Assembly: GCA_902780405.1 (NCBI GenBank)
Contig: CACZFI010000006.1
Location: forward strand, 1-64,000
Direction: 5' to 3'
DNA length: 64,000 nucleotides
From: an uncultured Lachnospiraceae bacterium
GTDB lineage: Bacteria; Bacillota; Clostridia; Lachnospirales; Lachnospiraceae
Positions 27,195-36,073 of the stretch are shown one piece after another. The notes beneath the pieces were generated by a model. It was given only the letters and a program-made list of their open reading frames with translations, was not told where the DNA came from and searched no databases. Numbering within the stretch: position 1 is the stretch's first letter; each line of letters opens with the position of its first letter. The translations under genes were made by a program, and so were the position numbers.

Positions 27195-28037
27195 CTATGC
27201 TCTTGCTTCCTCCAGTTTTTTAACAAGTGAAGGAATGGTTGCCTCAAAGTCCACGCCGTACCAGGGCTTTGCGGGATTCTCCAGTGTTGCGCGGATGGTT
27301 TCCGCCGTGTAATCCGCTGCGATGGCGAAGGCCTTCTGCATCGGGATTCCCTGTACCAAAGCGCCGATGCTGACAGAGGAGAAGATATCTCCGGTTCCGT
27401 GATAAGCCGCATCCACACGGTCATTCTGATAGGTAAAGTACTCTCCGGTTTCCGTGTTGTATCCGTAAACACCGGTCTTTCCTTCGGAAAGAGATACGCC
27501 GGTTACAACGACAACCTTCGATCCGAGCTTGGCAAGTCCTGCGAGCAGTTCCTTCACATATGCTTCGTCGTACTCCTCCTTGTAGGGAAGTCCGGTCATA
27601 AATGCCGCCTCGGTGATGTTCGGAACGATGATGTCCGCCTCACCGCAGAGCTTTGCATTTTCTTTTGCATAATTCTCATCAAATGCCGGGTAGAGTTTTC
27701 CGTTATCAGCCATAACGGGGTCGATAAAGATCTTGGTATCTCCCGTTCCAAACTCCTTGAAGATCTCACGGACGATATCCATCTGCTCCGTGGTTCCGAG
27801 ATATCCTGTATAGATCGCGTCAAAGGTTACCCCCTGCGACTTCCAGTGTCTGATGATGGGCAGCATCTCGTCTGTCAGATCCTTCACCGTAAAGCCCTCA
27901 AACATGGTGTGCGTGGAAAGCACGGCCGAGGGGAGGATCACAGTCTCTACGCCCATAGCAGAGATCACGGGAAGCGCTACGGTAATGGAGCACTTTCCGA
28001 GGCAGGAGATATCCTGGATGGTCAAAATTCTTTTCAT
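27195..28037 (-). CDS. pdxY: Pyridoxal/pyridoxamine kinase
   Basis: Phosphorylates vitamin B6 vitamers to the coenzyme form. 280 aa from the ATG at 28037 (GGAAG eight bases upstream). PfkB/ribokinase fold: IQDISCLGKCS at the N-terminus (substrate site), FIDPVMADNGKLY (104-116), and the anion hole/catalytic GTGD at 214-217. The DPVMADNG form and length fit PdxY/PdxK rather than ThiD. Own promoter upstream. PdxK versus PdxY naming is uncertain. Confidence 0.88.
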   Translation of the reverse strand: MKRILTIQDISCLGKCSITVALPVISAMGVETVILPSAVLSTHTMFEGFTVKDLTDEMLPIIRHWKSQGVTFDAIYTGYLGTTEQMDIVREIFKEFGTGDTKIFIDPVMADNGKLYPAFDENYAKENAKLCGEADIIVPNITEAAFMTGLPYKEEYDEAYVKELLAGLAKLGSKVVVVTGVSLSEGKTGVYGYNTETGEYFTYQNDRVDAAYHGTGDIFSSVSIGALVQGIPMQKAFAIAADYTAETIRATLENPAKPWYGVDFEATIPSLVKKLEEARA

Positions 28038-28088
28038 AATTGCATCTTCCTTTCTTAGCAAAAACGCTTGGTGTTACTACAAGCATAT

Positions 28089-28117
28089 ATATAATCACCC
28101 TTCGGAAAATTTGTCAA
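28089..28117 (-). promoter_or_regulatory. Promoter of the pyridoxal kinase gene
   Basis: TTGACA at 28117-28112, a 17-bp spacer, TTATAT at 28094-28089, on the minus strand. Confidence 0.8.
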
Positions 28118-28189
28118 CGAAATATCATAAATCGAAACTTTTTATCATCATAGTTACATAAGGCTAACCGGCGCAAACGTCCGCCTACC

Positions 28190-28218
28190 TTGTCAGTATG
28201 TGAAAAATATGGCATAAT
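28190..28218 (+). promoter_or_regulatory. Promoter of mnmA
   Basis: TTGTCA at 28190-28195, 17-bp spacer, CATAAT at 28213-28218; the ATG follows 30 bp later with AAGGCGG as ribosome site. Divergent from the pyridoxal kinase promoter. Confidence 0.7.
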
Positions 28219-28247
28219 GTGAAAAAATCAAAAAGGCGGAACTACCG

Positions 28248-29342
28248 ATGGAGCAAAGAGAAGCATTCAATGAATCAAAGACGGCCTTGATCGCCATGAG
28301 CGGCGGTGTCGACAGCAGCGTGGCAGCCATGCTTACCATGCAGATGGGGTATGACTGCATCGGATGTACCATGCGGCTTTATGACAACGATATGATTGGT
28401 GAGGATCTTCTAGGAAGTTGCTGCAGCGTCAAGGAAACCGAAGATGCAAGGTCCGTCTGCGAGAACCTTTCTCTGCCTTACCGCATTTTACACTGTGAGA
28501 CGGAATTTAGGGACAGAGTCATCGAGCCCTTTGTATCGAGCTACGAGAAGGGAGAAACACCGAACCCCTGCATCCTCTGCAACCGTCATCTGAAGTTTGA
28601 TACGCTGTACCAAAAGGGCCGTGAGATGGGCTTTTCCACCATCGTGACCGGGCATTACGCAAGGATCGTGAAATCCGGCGATCACTTTTACCTGAAGACC
28701 GCCGTGGATCCGTCCAAGGATCAGAGTTATGTGCTCTACTCCATGACGGAGGACCAGTTGCGTCATACCCTCTTTCCGCTCGGCGACTATACCAAGGATC
28801 AGGTCCGTGCCCTTGCTGCCGAAGCAGGTTTTAGAAATGCCGAAAAAGCGGAAAGCCAGGATATCTGCTTTGTCCCCGACGGAGACTATCCCGCCATGAT
28901 CGAGCGCTACAGAAACCGCACCTATCCCGAGGGTGACTTTGTCGACACCGAGGGACATGTACTTGGCAGACACAAGGGCATCATCCACTATACCGTCGGA
29001 CAGCGTCGCGGTCTCGGCATTGCTTCCGAGGGCAGGCTCTACGTAAAGTGCCTGGATGTACCGAACAACCGGGTTGTTCTCTCCGACAACGAGCGTCTGT
29101 TTGAGAAGGATCTCACCTTCCGTGACTTCCATTGGATCACCGGTGCAAAGCCCACCGGAAACGTCGAAGTATCAGCCAAGATCCGCTACAGGCACGGAGC
29201 GCAGCCCGCCACCTTAATCCCCATAGACGAAAAACACGCCGCACTTCACTTTCGCGAAGCACAGCGTGCCATCACACCGGGTCAGTCGGTGGTACTCTAT
29301 GACGGTGATACCGTATTGGGCGGTGGAACAATCACCGGTTAA
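28248..29342 (+). CDS. mnmA: tRNA-specific 2-thiouridylase MnmA
   Basis: Thiolates the wobble uridine 34 of Lys, Glu and Gln tRNAs. 364 aa. PP-loop SGGVDSS at 18-24; persulfide-transfer cysteines Cys111 (PCILCN) and Cys207 (SQDICFVPDGDY), the counterparts of E. coli Cys102 and Cys199. TGHYARI (134-140) and GQRRGLGI lie in the later domains. All catalytic parts intact. A cysteine desulfurase gene, which often sits next to it in clostridia, is not in the window. Converges on the NAPRT gene with an 8-bp gap. Confidence 0.96.
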   Translation: MEQREAFNESKTALIAMSGGVDSSVAAMLTMQMGYDCIGCTMRLYDNDMIGEDLLGSCCSVKETEDARSVCENLSLPYRILHCETEFRDRVIEPFVSSYEKGETPNPCILCNRHLKFDTLYQKGREMGFSTIVTGHYARIVKSGDHFYLKTAVDPSKDQSYVLYSMTEDQLRHTLFPLGDYTKDQVRALAAEAGFRNAEKAESQDICFVPDGDYPAMIERYRNRTYPEGDFVDTEGHVLGRHKGIIHYTVGQRRGLGIASEGRLYVKCLDVPNNRVVLSDNERLFEKDLTFRDFHWITGAKPTGNVEVSAKIRYRHGAQPATLIPIDEKHAALHFREAQRAITPGQSVVLYDGDTVLGGGTITG

Positions 29343-29350
29343 TCTTAGAA

Positions 29351-30796
29351 TTATGCATGTGCATTCTGCACGGTTGCAAGCAGGTCATCCTTCACCTGAT
29401 ACAGTTTTCTGGAAAGATCCAGATAATGTGCGTGAGGATTGGCGAAGCGCTGCTCCTCTTCCCAGATTTCATTCTTTAACTGCTCTTTTACAAATGTCTG
29501 GATTTCCTTCAGGCTCGGCTTCTCGTATACGAGTTCACCGTCCTTGATGATGGTTACCTGCAGCGGCTTTGCGATCACATTCTCAAAGTTCATACGCTTC
29601 CAGGGTTTGGTGGGATCCACATAGGCAAATGCCTTATCTCCGTCCACAACCTCGTTCTCCATGGTAAGCAGATCCGCAACAGCCTTTCCGCTCTCCTTGT
29701 TATAGATTCTCCAGAGTTTCTTCTTTCCGGGGTTGGTGATCTTTTCTACATTCTCGGATACCTTGATCTTCGGGATAAAGGTATCTCCTTCCTTCACTGC
29801 CACAAGCTTATAGACACCGTTGAATACGGGATCGGACTTTGAGGTGATCATACGCTCACCGACACCGTAGGAATCGATCTTTGCGCCCTGGGTGGTAAGG
29901 GAATTGATCAGGTACTCATCCACACTGTTTGATACAACGACCGCACAGTCATTAAGACCGTTCTCATCCAGCTTCTTTCTGATTTTCTTGGAGAAGTACG
30001 CAAGGTCGCCGCTGTCGATTCTGACACCTTTCAGTCTCTTGCCCTTGGGCTCAAGGACTTCCTTGGCCACACGGATGGCATTGGGAAGGCCGCTCTTTAA
30101 GATGTCATAGGTATCGATCAAAAGCGTACAGTCATCCGGGTAGATCTCGGCGTACGCCTTGAAGGAATCAAACTCACTGGGGAAGAACTCTACCCAGCTG
30201 TGTGCCATGGTGCCCACAGCCTTGATGCCGAACTCCAGATCAGCCTCAACGGTAGCCGTAACATTGACACCGCCGATGAAGCAGGCTCTTGCGCCCCATA
30301 CTGCGGCATCCGGGCCCTGTGCACGTCTTGCGCCGAACTCCATGATGGCGGAATCACCGGCCGCACGCACGATCCTGCAGGCCTTTGTGGCGATCAGTGA
30401 CTGATAGTTGATGCAGATCAAGAGCATGGTCTCCATCAGCTGCGCCTCGATCACGGGAGCCGTTACCGTCACGATCGGTGTGTTGGGATATACAATGGTT
30501 CCCTCGGGAACCGCCTCGATGGTACCGGTGAACTTGAAGTTCGCAAGGTAGTCGAGGAAGCCTTCGGAGAACATGTTTCTGCTTCTTAAGTAAGCGATGT
30601 CGTCATCCGTGAAATGCAGATTCAGAACATAATCGATCAGCATCTCAAGTCCGGCGGACACGACAAAGCCGCCGCCGTCGGGGTTCTTTCTGTAAAACAT
30701 ATCAAATACGGCGATGGTATCCTTGTGACCTGTCTCAAAATAGCCATTGGCCATTGTAAGCTCATAATAATCCATCAACATCGTAAGGTTTCTCAT
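29351..30796 (-). CDS. pncB: Nicotinate phosphoribosyltransferase
   Basis: Converts nicotinate and PRPP to nicotinate mononucleotide in NAD salvage. 481 aa from the ATG at 30796 (GGAGG nine bases upstream). Typical features: YYELTMANGYF (10-20) at the N-terminus, FGARRAQGPDAA (154-165), the auto-phosphorylated histidine region GTMAHSWVEFF with His199, and KGVRIDSGDLAYFSKK. Length fits the long Gram-positive form. Probably the last gene of the pheA-fur-xth-fruK-ligase operon. Confidence 0.95.
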   Translation of the reverse strand: MRNLTMLMDYYELTMANGYFETGHKDTIAVFDMFYRKNPDGGGFVVSAGLEMLIDYVLNLHFTDDDIAYLRSRNMFSEGFLDYLANFKFTGTIEAVPEGTIVYPNTPIVTVTAPVIEAQLMETMLLICINYQSLIATKACRIVRAAGDSAIMEFGARRAQGPDAAVWGARACFIGGVNVTATVEADLEFGIKAVGTMAHSWVEFFPSEFDSFKAYAEIYPDDCTLLIDTYDILKSGLPNAIRVAKEVLEPKGKRLKGVRIDSGDLAYFSKKIRKKLDENGLNDCAVVVSNSVDEYLINSLTTQGAKIDSYGVGERMITSKSDPVFNGVYKLVAVKEGDTFIPKIKVSENVEKITNPGKKKLWRIYNKESGKAVADLLTMENEVVDGDKAFAYVDPTKPWKRMNFENVIAKPLQVTIIKDGELVYEKPSLKEIQTFVKEQLKNEIWEEEQRFANPHAHYLDLSRKLYQVKDDLLATVQNAHA

Positions 30797-30812
30797 CTTC
30801 GTGATTCCTCCG

Positions 30813-32447
30813 TTAAGCTCTGTTTTCCTGTGCCACAAGCTGATCCGCACCGTACATCTTACGAAGTTTCGGTTTCTCGATCTTACCTGTTGCATTCCTC
30901 GGGATCTCACTAAAGATGATCTCCTTCGGTCTCTTGTATCTCGGAAGTGTCAGACAGAAGTCTTCCACCTCTTCTCTTGTGCACTCCATACCCTGCTTGA
31001 TCTCGATGATGGCTGCCGTCTTCTCTCCGAGACGTCGGTCGGGAAGTCCGATCACAGCGACATCCTTGATCTTGTCAAACTTCCGCAGGAAGTCCTCGAT
31101 CTGTACGGGGTAAATATTCTCACCGCCGGACACGATCACATCCTTCTTACGGTCTACAAGGAAGATAAATCCGTCCTCGTCCTGCATGGCCATATCACCG
31201 GTAAAAAGCCAGCCGTCCTTGATGGTCTCGGCGGTAGCTTCTTCATTTCTGTAGTAGCAGGTCATCACGCCGGGTCCCTTCACGCAAAGCTCTCCGACTT
31301 CACCCTGTGCAACCTCTGCGCCCTGCTCGTCCACGATCTTGGTCTCCCAGCGATATCCGGGAATACCGATGGCGCCGACCTTGTGAATGTTCTCCACGCC
31401 GAGGTGTACGCATCCGGGGCCGGTGGACTCGGACAGACCGTAATTGGTGTCATACTCATGATTCGGGAAGTACTCCTTCCAGCGCTTGATCATGGAAGGC
31501 GGTACGGGCTGTGCACCGATATGCATCAATCTCCACTGTGAGAGATGATAATTCTCAAGTTTTAAATCTCCCCGGTCAAGCGCATCCAGAATGTCCTGCG
31601 CCCAGGGCACGAGCAGCCATACGATGGTACAACGTTCGGAGGAAACCGCATTTAAGATGGTCTCGGGCTTGGTTCCTTTGAGAAGAACCGCCTTGCTTCC
31701 CGCAACCAGACTGCCCATCCAGTGGAACTTTGCTCCTGTGTGATAGAGGGGCGGGATACACAGGAATGTATCGTCTCTTCCCGTTCCGTGATGCTTCTGT
31801 TCCATCTCCGCCGCCTGGATCAGTGAGCGGTGCTTGTGCAAAATCGCCTTGGGGAATCCTGTGGTTCCCGATGAGAAGTAGATCGCACCGAAGTCATCCT
31901 CCGTAAGAGGGATCTCCGGGTTCTTGCTGGAGCAGTCTGCCACGAGTTCATGATAGGACTCCGCAAAGGAAGGACAGGTGTCTCCGACATAGATCAAAAG
32001 ACGGCCCTTGGACAGACGTTCCGCATGTGTCTCGATACGTCCGATAAAGGACGGTCCGAAGACGATCATATCCACTTCCGCAAGCTCGGCACAGTAAAGG
32101 ATCTCGTCCGCGTCGTAGCGGAAATTGAAGGGAACCGCAATGGCACCGGTCTTTAATACACCGAAGTAGATCGGAAGCCACTCCAGACAGTTGTACATCA
32201 GGATGGCAACCTTGTCACCCTTCTTAATACCTCTGCCGAGCAGCATATTGGCGAAGCGGTTTGCCTTCTCGTTGAAGACACTCCATGTGATCTCATGTCT
32301 GTAGGGCTGGAATCTTGTGGATTCCACAAGTTCGAATTCCTTCCAGCTGATTCTTCTGGTATCGCTCTCATCCGGGTTTAACTCGACCAGAGCGACTTCA
32401 TCTGCGTATAACTTAGCATTTCTCTCAAGTAGTTCTGTAACAACCAT
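30813..32447 (-). CDS. AMP-dependent acyl-CoA synthetase/ligase
   Basis: Activates a carboxylic acid as acyl-AMP and transfers it to CoA. 544 aa, adenylate-forming family. P-loop YFSSGTTGFPKAI (about 190-202), NYGLSESTG, then GWLFTGDMAMQDEDGFIFL and DRKKDVIVSGGENIYP hinge motifs, and catalytic Lys in NATGKIEKPKLR near the C-terminus. The closest overall type is medium/long-chain fatty acyl-CoA synthetase, but substrate cannot be fixed from sequence. AAGGAG precedes the ATG. Confidence 0.92.
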   Translation of the reverse strand: MVVTELLERNAKLYADEVALVELNPDESDTRRISWKEFELVESTRFQPYRHEITWSVFNEKANRFANMLLGRGIKKGDKVAILMYNCLEWLPIYFGVLKTGAIAVPFNFRYDADEILYCAELAEVDMIVFGPSFIGRIETHAERLSKGRLLIYVGDTCPSFAESYHELVADCSSKNPEIPLTEDDFGAIYFSSGTTGFPKAILHKHRSLIQAAEMEQKHHGTGRDDTFLCIPPLYHTGAKFHWMGSLVAGSKAVLLKGTKPETILNAVSSERCTIVWLLVPWAQDILDALDRGDLKLENYHLSQWRLMHIGAQPVPPSMIKRWKEYFPNHEYDTNYGLSESTGPGCVHLGVENIHKVGAIGIPGYRWETKIVDEQGAEVAQGEVGELCVKGPGVMTCYYRNEEATAETIKDGWLFTGDMAMQDEDGFIFLVDRKKDVIVSGGENIYPVQIEDFLRKFDKIKDVAVIGLPDRRLGEKTAAIIEIKQGMECTREEVEDFCLTLPRYKRPKEIIFSEIPRNATGKIEKPKLRKMYGADQLVAQENRA

Positions 32448-32474
32448 GTTGCTTACTCCTTGTCTTCTGTATGA

Positions 32475-33413
32475 TCAAAAGTCGGACTGAAGTAGTGCCT
32501 CAATCTCCTCTTTTGTCGCAAGTGTTTCCGAAAATGCACTGGCACTTCCCGCACAGATGCCCATGCGAAGCGCCTTCTCGTAGTCTTTGCTCTCAATGTA
32601 ACCCGCCAGGAATCCGGCCATCATCGCATCGCCCGAGCCGACACTATTTTTCACCGTGCCGGACGGTGCCTTTGATGAAAGGGTTCTTCCGTCCTCGGTC
32701 ACCAAAAGTGCGCCTTCACCTGCCATGGATACGAGCACATTTCTTGCGCCCTTTTCCTGCAGCTTCTTGGCATAGATCTCGGCATCCTCTTTGGACTTGA
32801 TCTCCACGCCGAACATATCCGATAATTCCCTGTCGTTGGGTTTGATCAGGAAGGGACGATGACGAAGTGTGGATAAAAGCAGCTCTCCGCTTGCATCTAC
32901 CACGAAGTTTAACTTGCTGTCCGCAAGCATATCCAGGATGTCTTCGTAAGCCGTCTGGGGCATGGTGTTCGGGATGGAACCCGCCAGCACCAGATAGTCA
33001 TCCTCATCCAGGTAGTTCAGTTTCTCGCAGAGCTCCCCGATGGACAGCGCATCCACCGTCGGTCCCTGTGCGTTGATCTCTGTCTCTCCGGACACCGTAC
33101 TGGTCGCATCCGCGATCACGCGACCCGTCCGAAGTTTGATATTGATTCTGGTCATACCGGTATCCAGTGTGACGAAATCCGTGTTGATACCTTTCTCGGC
33201 AAGCAGGGTGGAAAGCGCCTCTCCCGTGAATCCTGCGGTAAAGCCGAGGGCTCTGGTGTCGATCCCCAAATGCTCAAGCACGATGGAAACATTGATCCCC
33301 TTTCCGCCGGGATAGATCGTGGTGTACTTTGTACGGTTCACCTCACCCATGGTCAGGCTTTCAACATCCACCACATAGTCCAGTGACGGATTGAATGTAA
33401 CGGTATAGATCAT
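32475..33413 (-). CDS. fruK: 1-phosphofructokinase (PfkB family)
   Basis: 312 aa, FruK/LacC branch of the ribokinase family: MIYTVTFNPSLDYVVDVE at the N-terminus, YPGGKGINVSIVLEHLG (about 34-50) binding the sugar phosphate, and KNSVGSGDAMMAGFLAG (about 243-259) with the catalytic Asp. It would phosphorylate fructose 1-phosphate, yet no fruR or fructose PTS gene is next to it, so tagatose 6-phosphate kinase activity is possible. GGAGG upstream of the ATG; 27 bp before the acyl-CoA ligase gene. Confidence 0.9.
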   Translation of the reverse strand: MIYTVTFNPSLDYVVDVESLTMGEVNRTKYTTIYPGGKGINVSIVLEHLGIDTRALGFTAGFTGEALSTLLAEKGINTDFVTLDTGMTRINIKLRTGRVIADATSTVSGETEINAQGPTVDALSIGELCEKLNYLDEDDYLVLAGSIPNTMPQTAYEDILDMLADSKLNFVVDASGELLLSTLRHRPFLIKPNDRELSDMFGVEIKSKEDAEIYAKKLQEKGARNVLVSMAGEGALLVTEDGRTLSSKAPSGTVKNSVGSGDAMMAGFLAGYIESKDYEKALRMGICAGSASAFSETLATKEEIEALLQSDF

Positions 33414-33429
33414 ACACAGTTCCTCCTCG

Positions 33430-34185
33430 TCATACGTTTAAAACAAGTTCAACAGGGCAGTGATCCGAGCCCATAACATCGGTCAGTATATCAGCGGAGA
33501 CAAGGGCCTCCTTAAGGTCCTCGGATGCCAGGAAGTAGTCGATCCGCCATCCCGCATTCTTTTCCCTCGCACGGAAGCGATAGGACCACCAGGAGTAAAT
33601 CTCCGTCCTGTCGGGATAGAAGTATCGAAAGGTATCGATAAATCCGCTCTCAAGCAGCTCGGTCATCTTGCCGCGCTCCTCGTCGGTGAAACCGGCGTTT
33701 CGCTTGTTGCTCTTGGGATTCTTTAAGTCAATCTCCTTGTGCGCCACGTTCATGTCGCCGCAGACGATGACAGACTTCTTCTTTGAAAGTCCCACCAGAT
33801 ACCCGCGAAAGGCATCCTCCCATTCCATGCGGTAGGAAAGCCTTGCGAGCTCGTTCTGGGAATTGGGTGTATAAACCACGACCATATAATAATCCTGGTA
33901 TTCCAATGTGATCACTCTTCCCTCGTGATCATGCTCGGGGATCCCGATTCCGTAAAAGACGTTCTCCGGCTCGTGTTTGGTGAAGATCGCCGTACCGGAA
34001 TAGCCTTTCTTCTCCGCATAATTCCAATACGCAAAGTAGCCGGGTTTCTCCCAGAGCAGCTGTCCCTCCGACAGCTTAATCTCCTGAAGGCAGACAAAGT
34101 CCGCATCCACCCGGTCAAAAAAATCCATAAAACCCTTGCCCATCACTGCGCGCAGGCCGTTTACATTCCATGAGATAAATTTCAA
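33430..34185 (-). CDS. xth: Exodeoxyribonuclease III / AP endonuclease
   Basis: Cuts DNA at abasic sites in base excision repair. 251 aa. Start is a TTG at 34185 (reads [12 protein letters not shown]), with AGGAG eight bases upstream. Metal and active-site motifs: [15 protein letters not shown] (Glu), VVVYTPNS with Tyr, CGDMNVAH (Asp/Asn) and SDHCPVEL (Asp/His) at the end. Complete. Confidence 0.96.
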   Translation of the reverse strand: MKFISWNVNGLRAVMGKGFMDFFDRVDADFVCLQEIKLSEGQLLWEKPGYFAYWNYAEKKGYSGTAIFTKHEPENVFYGIGIPEHDHEGRVITLEYQDYYMVVVYTPNSQNELARLSYRMEWEDAFRGYLVGLSKKKSVIVCGDMNVAHKEIDLKNPKSNKRNAGFTDEERGKMTELLESGFIDTFRYFYPDRTEIYSWWSYRFRAREKNAGWRIDYFLASEDLKEALVSADILTDVMGSDHCPVELVLNV

Positions 34186-34196
34186 AACTCGGTCTC

Positions 34197-34634
34197 CTAT
34201 GCCCGGTCTACCAGAACCGCCTTGATCTGATCAATGTTCTCGTAGCCTTTTTTCTTCATGATGTACTGCAGCGCTTCCTGCATATCCTCCTCGGAGAGGT
34301 TGATCTGCACGCTCTCGTTCGTCACCACGGTGCAGCCTTCCTTCATATCGCAGCAGCGTCCCGTACAGGGCGCCATCTGGATGTTCTTTCTGCTTATGGC
34401 ACCGATCTCCTCAAGGACGTTGATCATGCGGTACACGGTTGCGATCCCGATGCTGTTGTCCCTCTTGTGCGCGAGGAAGTATACTTCTTTGCAGCAGGAA
34501 TAATCCTCACCGGTGATAATGTCGATGATCAGCCTACGCTGGTCTGTGAGCCTAAGCCCGCGCTCCTTCAGTGCGGTAATGATATCATCTTTGTTCATGT
34601 AGCCGAAAGCTACCGCATCGTTCTTTGCTGCCAT
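34197..34634 (-). CDS. Fur-family transcriptional regulator with altered metal site
   Basis: 145 aa. The N-terminal winged helix is Fur-like ([19 protein letters not shown], then [19 protein letters not shown]). After it, where Fur, PerR and Zur have a His-rich metal site, this protein has a Cys cluster: [15 protein letters not shown] (C-x3-CC-x5-C). The C-terminal CxxC pair of the structural zinc site is also missing. The remainder ([18 protein letters not shown]) keeps the dimerisation pattern. DNA-binding regulator is secure; its ligand is probably not that of typical Fur. AGGAG before the ATG; 6 bp after pheA. Confidence 0.85.
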   Translation of the reverse strand: MAAKNDAVAFGYMNKDDIITALKERGLRLTDQRRLIIDIITGEDYSCCKEVYFLAHKRDNSIGIATVYRMINVLEEIGAISRKNIQMAPCTGRCCDMKEGCTVVTNESVQINLSEEDMQEALQYIMKKKGYENIDQIKAVLVDRA

Positions 34635-34640
34635 ACCTTA

Positions 34641-35519
34641 CTACTCCTGATCTCCGTATACACCGATCACCTTGATATCGTTGTATACGTGAATCTGATT
34701 CAATGTATCGAGCATCTTGTCTAATCTGTTCGTCGGTGCCTGCAGTTCAATGTAGAAATTGTATGTGCCCAGGCTCTGCTTGGTCGGCCTTGACATAATG
34801 GATACCAGGTTGATCTGATTCTCGTAGAAATTTCTGAGGATCATATAGAGGATACCCGGTCGATCCACCGCCGGCATGATAAAGGCAGACATACCGACAA
34901 GCCCTTCCGAAGGCGCACCGGCAGACTCCCTCATAAAGGGAACCATAGCCTCCGCCGTCAGGAAATCGGAGGGGATCACACCCTTCTCAAACACGCAGAA
35001 ACGTGTGAAGTTACTGGTAGCATCCGTCACATCCTCCACGATAAAACGGTCGCCCGCCTTGGATAAGATGTGATGCGGCACGATCGCCGCTGCCCCCGGC
35101 TCATCACCAATGGCATAAAAGGATTCCATATTACTCTCCGTTGTTATGATCTTCTCCGGAGAGAGTTCTCTGATAAAACGTCTGCACTGTCCGTTGGTCT
35201 TAAACTGGACATACAGTTTCTTGATCTCCGATAATTCCGAGACATTGCCCACCAGAGAAAAATGTACCGGCACGCGGTTTTCCGCGATGACATGCACATC
35301 CTGTTCAAGCAGAAGATCCAATGTTCTTTGTACATAACCGTCCAGCGTATTCTCAACGGGAACGATTCCCAGATCGCAGCCTTCTTCCACTGCGGCAAAA
35401 ACCTCATCCACCGAAGGATAGAACTCCGGTTTTAAGTCGATACCGCTCTGGCTGCTTTTGTATTCCTCGTATGCCTTGTCACAGAAGGTGCCTTCCGGCC
35501 CTAAAATCGCAATTTTCAT
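34641..35519 (-). CDS. pheA: Prephenate dehydratase
   Basis: Converts prephenate to phenylpyruvate in phenylalanine synthesis. 292 aa: catalytic domain about 1-185 (MKIAILGPEGTFCDKAY at the start, ATSNFTRFCVFEK active-site motif near 178) and an ACT regulatory domain (about 200-285: DRPGILYMILRNFYENQINL). The ESRP regulatory motif is MSRP here. No chorismate mutase domain is fused. Own promoter at 35572-35600; probably the head of a six-gene operon running to the NAPRT gene. Confidence 0.95.
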   Translation of the reverse strand: MKIAILGPEGTFCDKAYEEYKSSQSGIDLKPEFYPSVDEVFAAVEEGCDLGIVPVENTLDGYVQRTLDLLLEQDVHVIAENRVPVHFSLVGNVSELSEIKKLYVQFKTNGQCRRFIRELSPEKIITTESNMESFYAIGDEPGAAAIVPHHILSKAGDRFIVEDVTDATSNFTRFCVFEKGVIPSDFLTAEAMVPFMRESAGAPSEGLVGMSAFIMPAVDRPGILYMILRNFYENQINLVSIMSRPTKQSLGTYNFYIELQAPTNRLDKMLDTLNQIHVYNDIKVIGVYGDQE

Positions 35520-35571
35520 GGTGGTACTCCGTATTTCTCTTTCGTGCTTTAAAGCAATAGTCTAAAGGGTA

Positions 35572-35600
35572 ATTATACCCCATTTACTCGAAGACGGCAA
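35572..35600 (-). promoter_or_regulatory. Promoter of pheA and following genes
   Basis: TTGCCG at 35600-35595, a 17-bp spacer, perfect TATAAT at 35577-35572, 53 bases before the pheA ATG; the -35 lies inside the end of the Nudix gene. Confidence 0.7.
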
Positions 35601-36063
35601 GAACCATCTCACCGCCGACACTGGCCTCGATCAGCCGGTCTCCCCTGTAGGAAAGCTTGACTTCAATCCCTTCCCTGCCCTCAAGCAGAGGTTTCAAGAA
35701 GTATTTGTCTCCCTCCCACGCAGGAAGCGAGAGCACCTTGTCCGCATCGACCCAGGAAAGCTCGCCTTCGTCACATTCCCTCAGATCTCCGGTAAACTGC
35801 TCCGCGGAATAAAGGAACATGATCTCATCCTCATAGCAGTCGGAAAGAAATGTAACGACCCCTCGAAGCGTAAGATCCTCCACCGTAAACCCGGTCTCCT
35901 CAAGGATCTCGCGTCTTGCACACTCGTCCGGGCTTTCTCCTTCTTTCATCTTGCCGCCGACGCCCAAATACTTGCCCTCGGACTGATCATTTTCTTTTTT
36001 GTTGCGATACAGCATCAGGTATCTGCCGTCACGGATCAGATAACAAAGTGTGGTAAGTCGCAT
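35584..36063 (-). CDS. Nudix hydrolase (MutT/8-oxo-dGTP type)
   Basis: 159 aa. Complete Nudix box GGKMKEGESPDECARREILEETGF shortened here to its key parts: G37, E42, and REILEE at 51-56. N-terminal TTLCYLIRDGRYLMLYRNK is like clostridial 8-oxo-dGTP diphosphatases. It hydrolyses a nucleoside diphosphate derivative; exact substrate inferred only. GAGG precedes the ATG, 10 bp after the exonuclease gene. Confidence 0.88.
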   Translation of the reverse strand: MRLTTLCYLIRDGRYLMLYRNKKENDQSEGKYLGVGGKMKEGESPDECARREILEETGFTVEDLTLRGVVTFLSDCYEDEIMFLYSAEQFTGDLRECDEGELSWVDADKVLSLPAWEGDKYFLKPLLEGREGIEVKLSYRGDRLIEASVGGEMVLAVFE

Positions 36064-36073
36064 GGTGATATCC

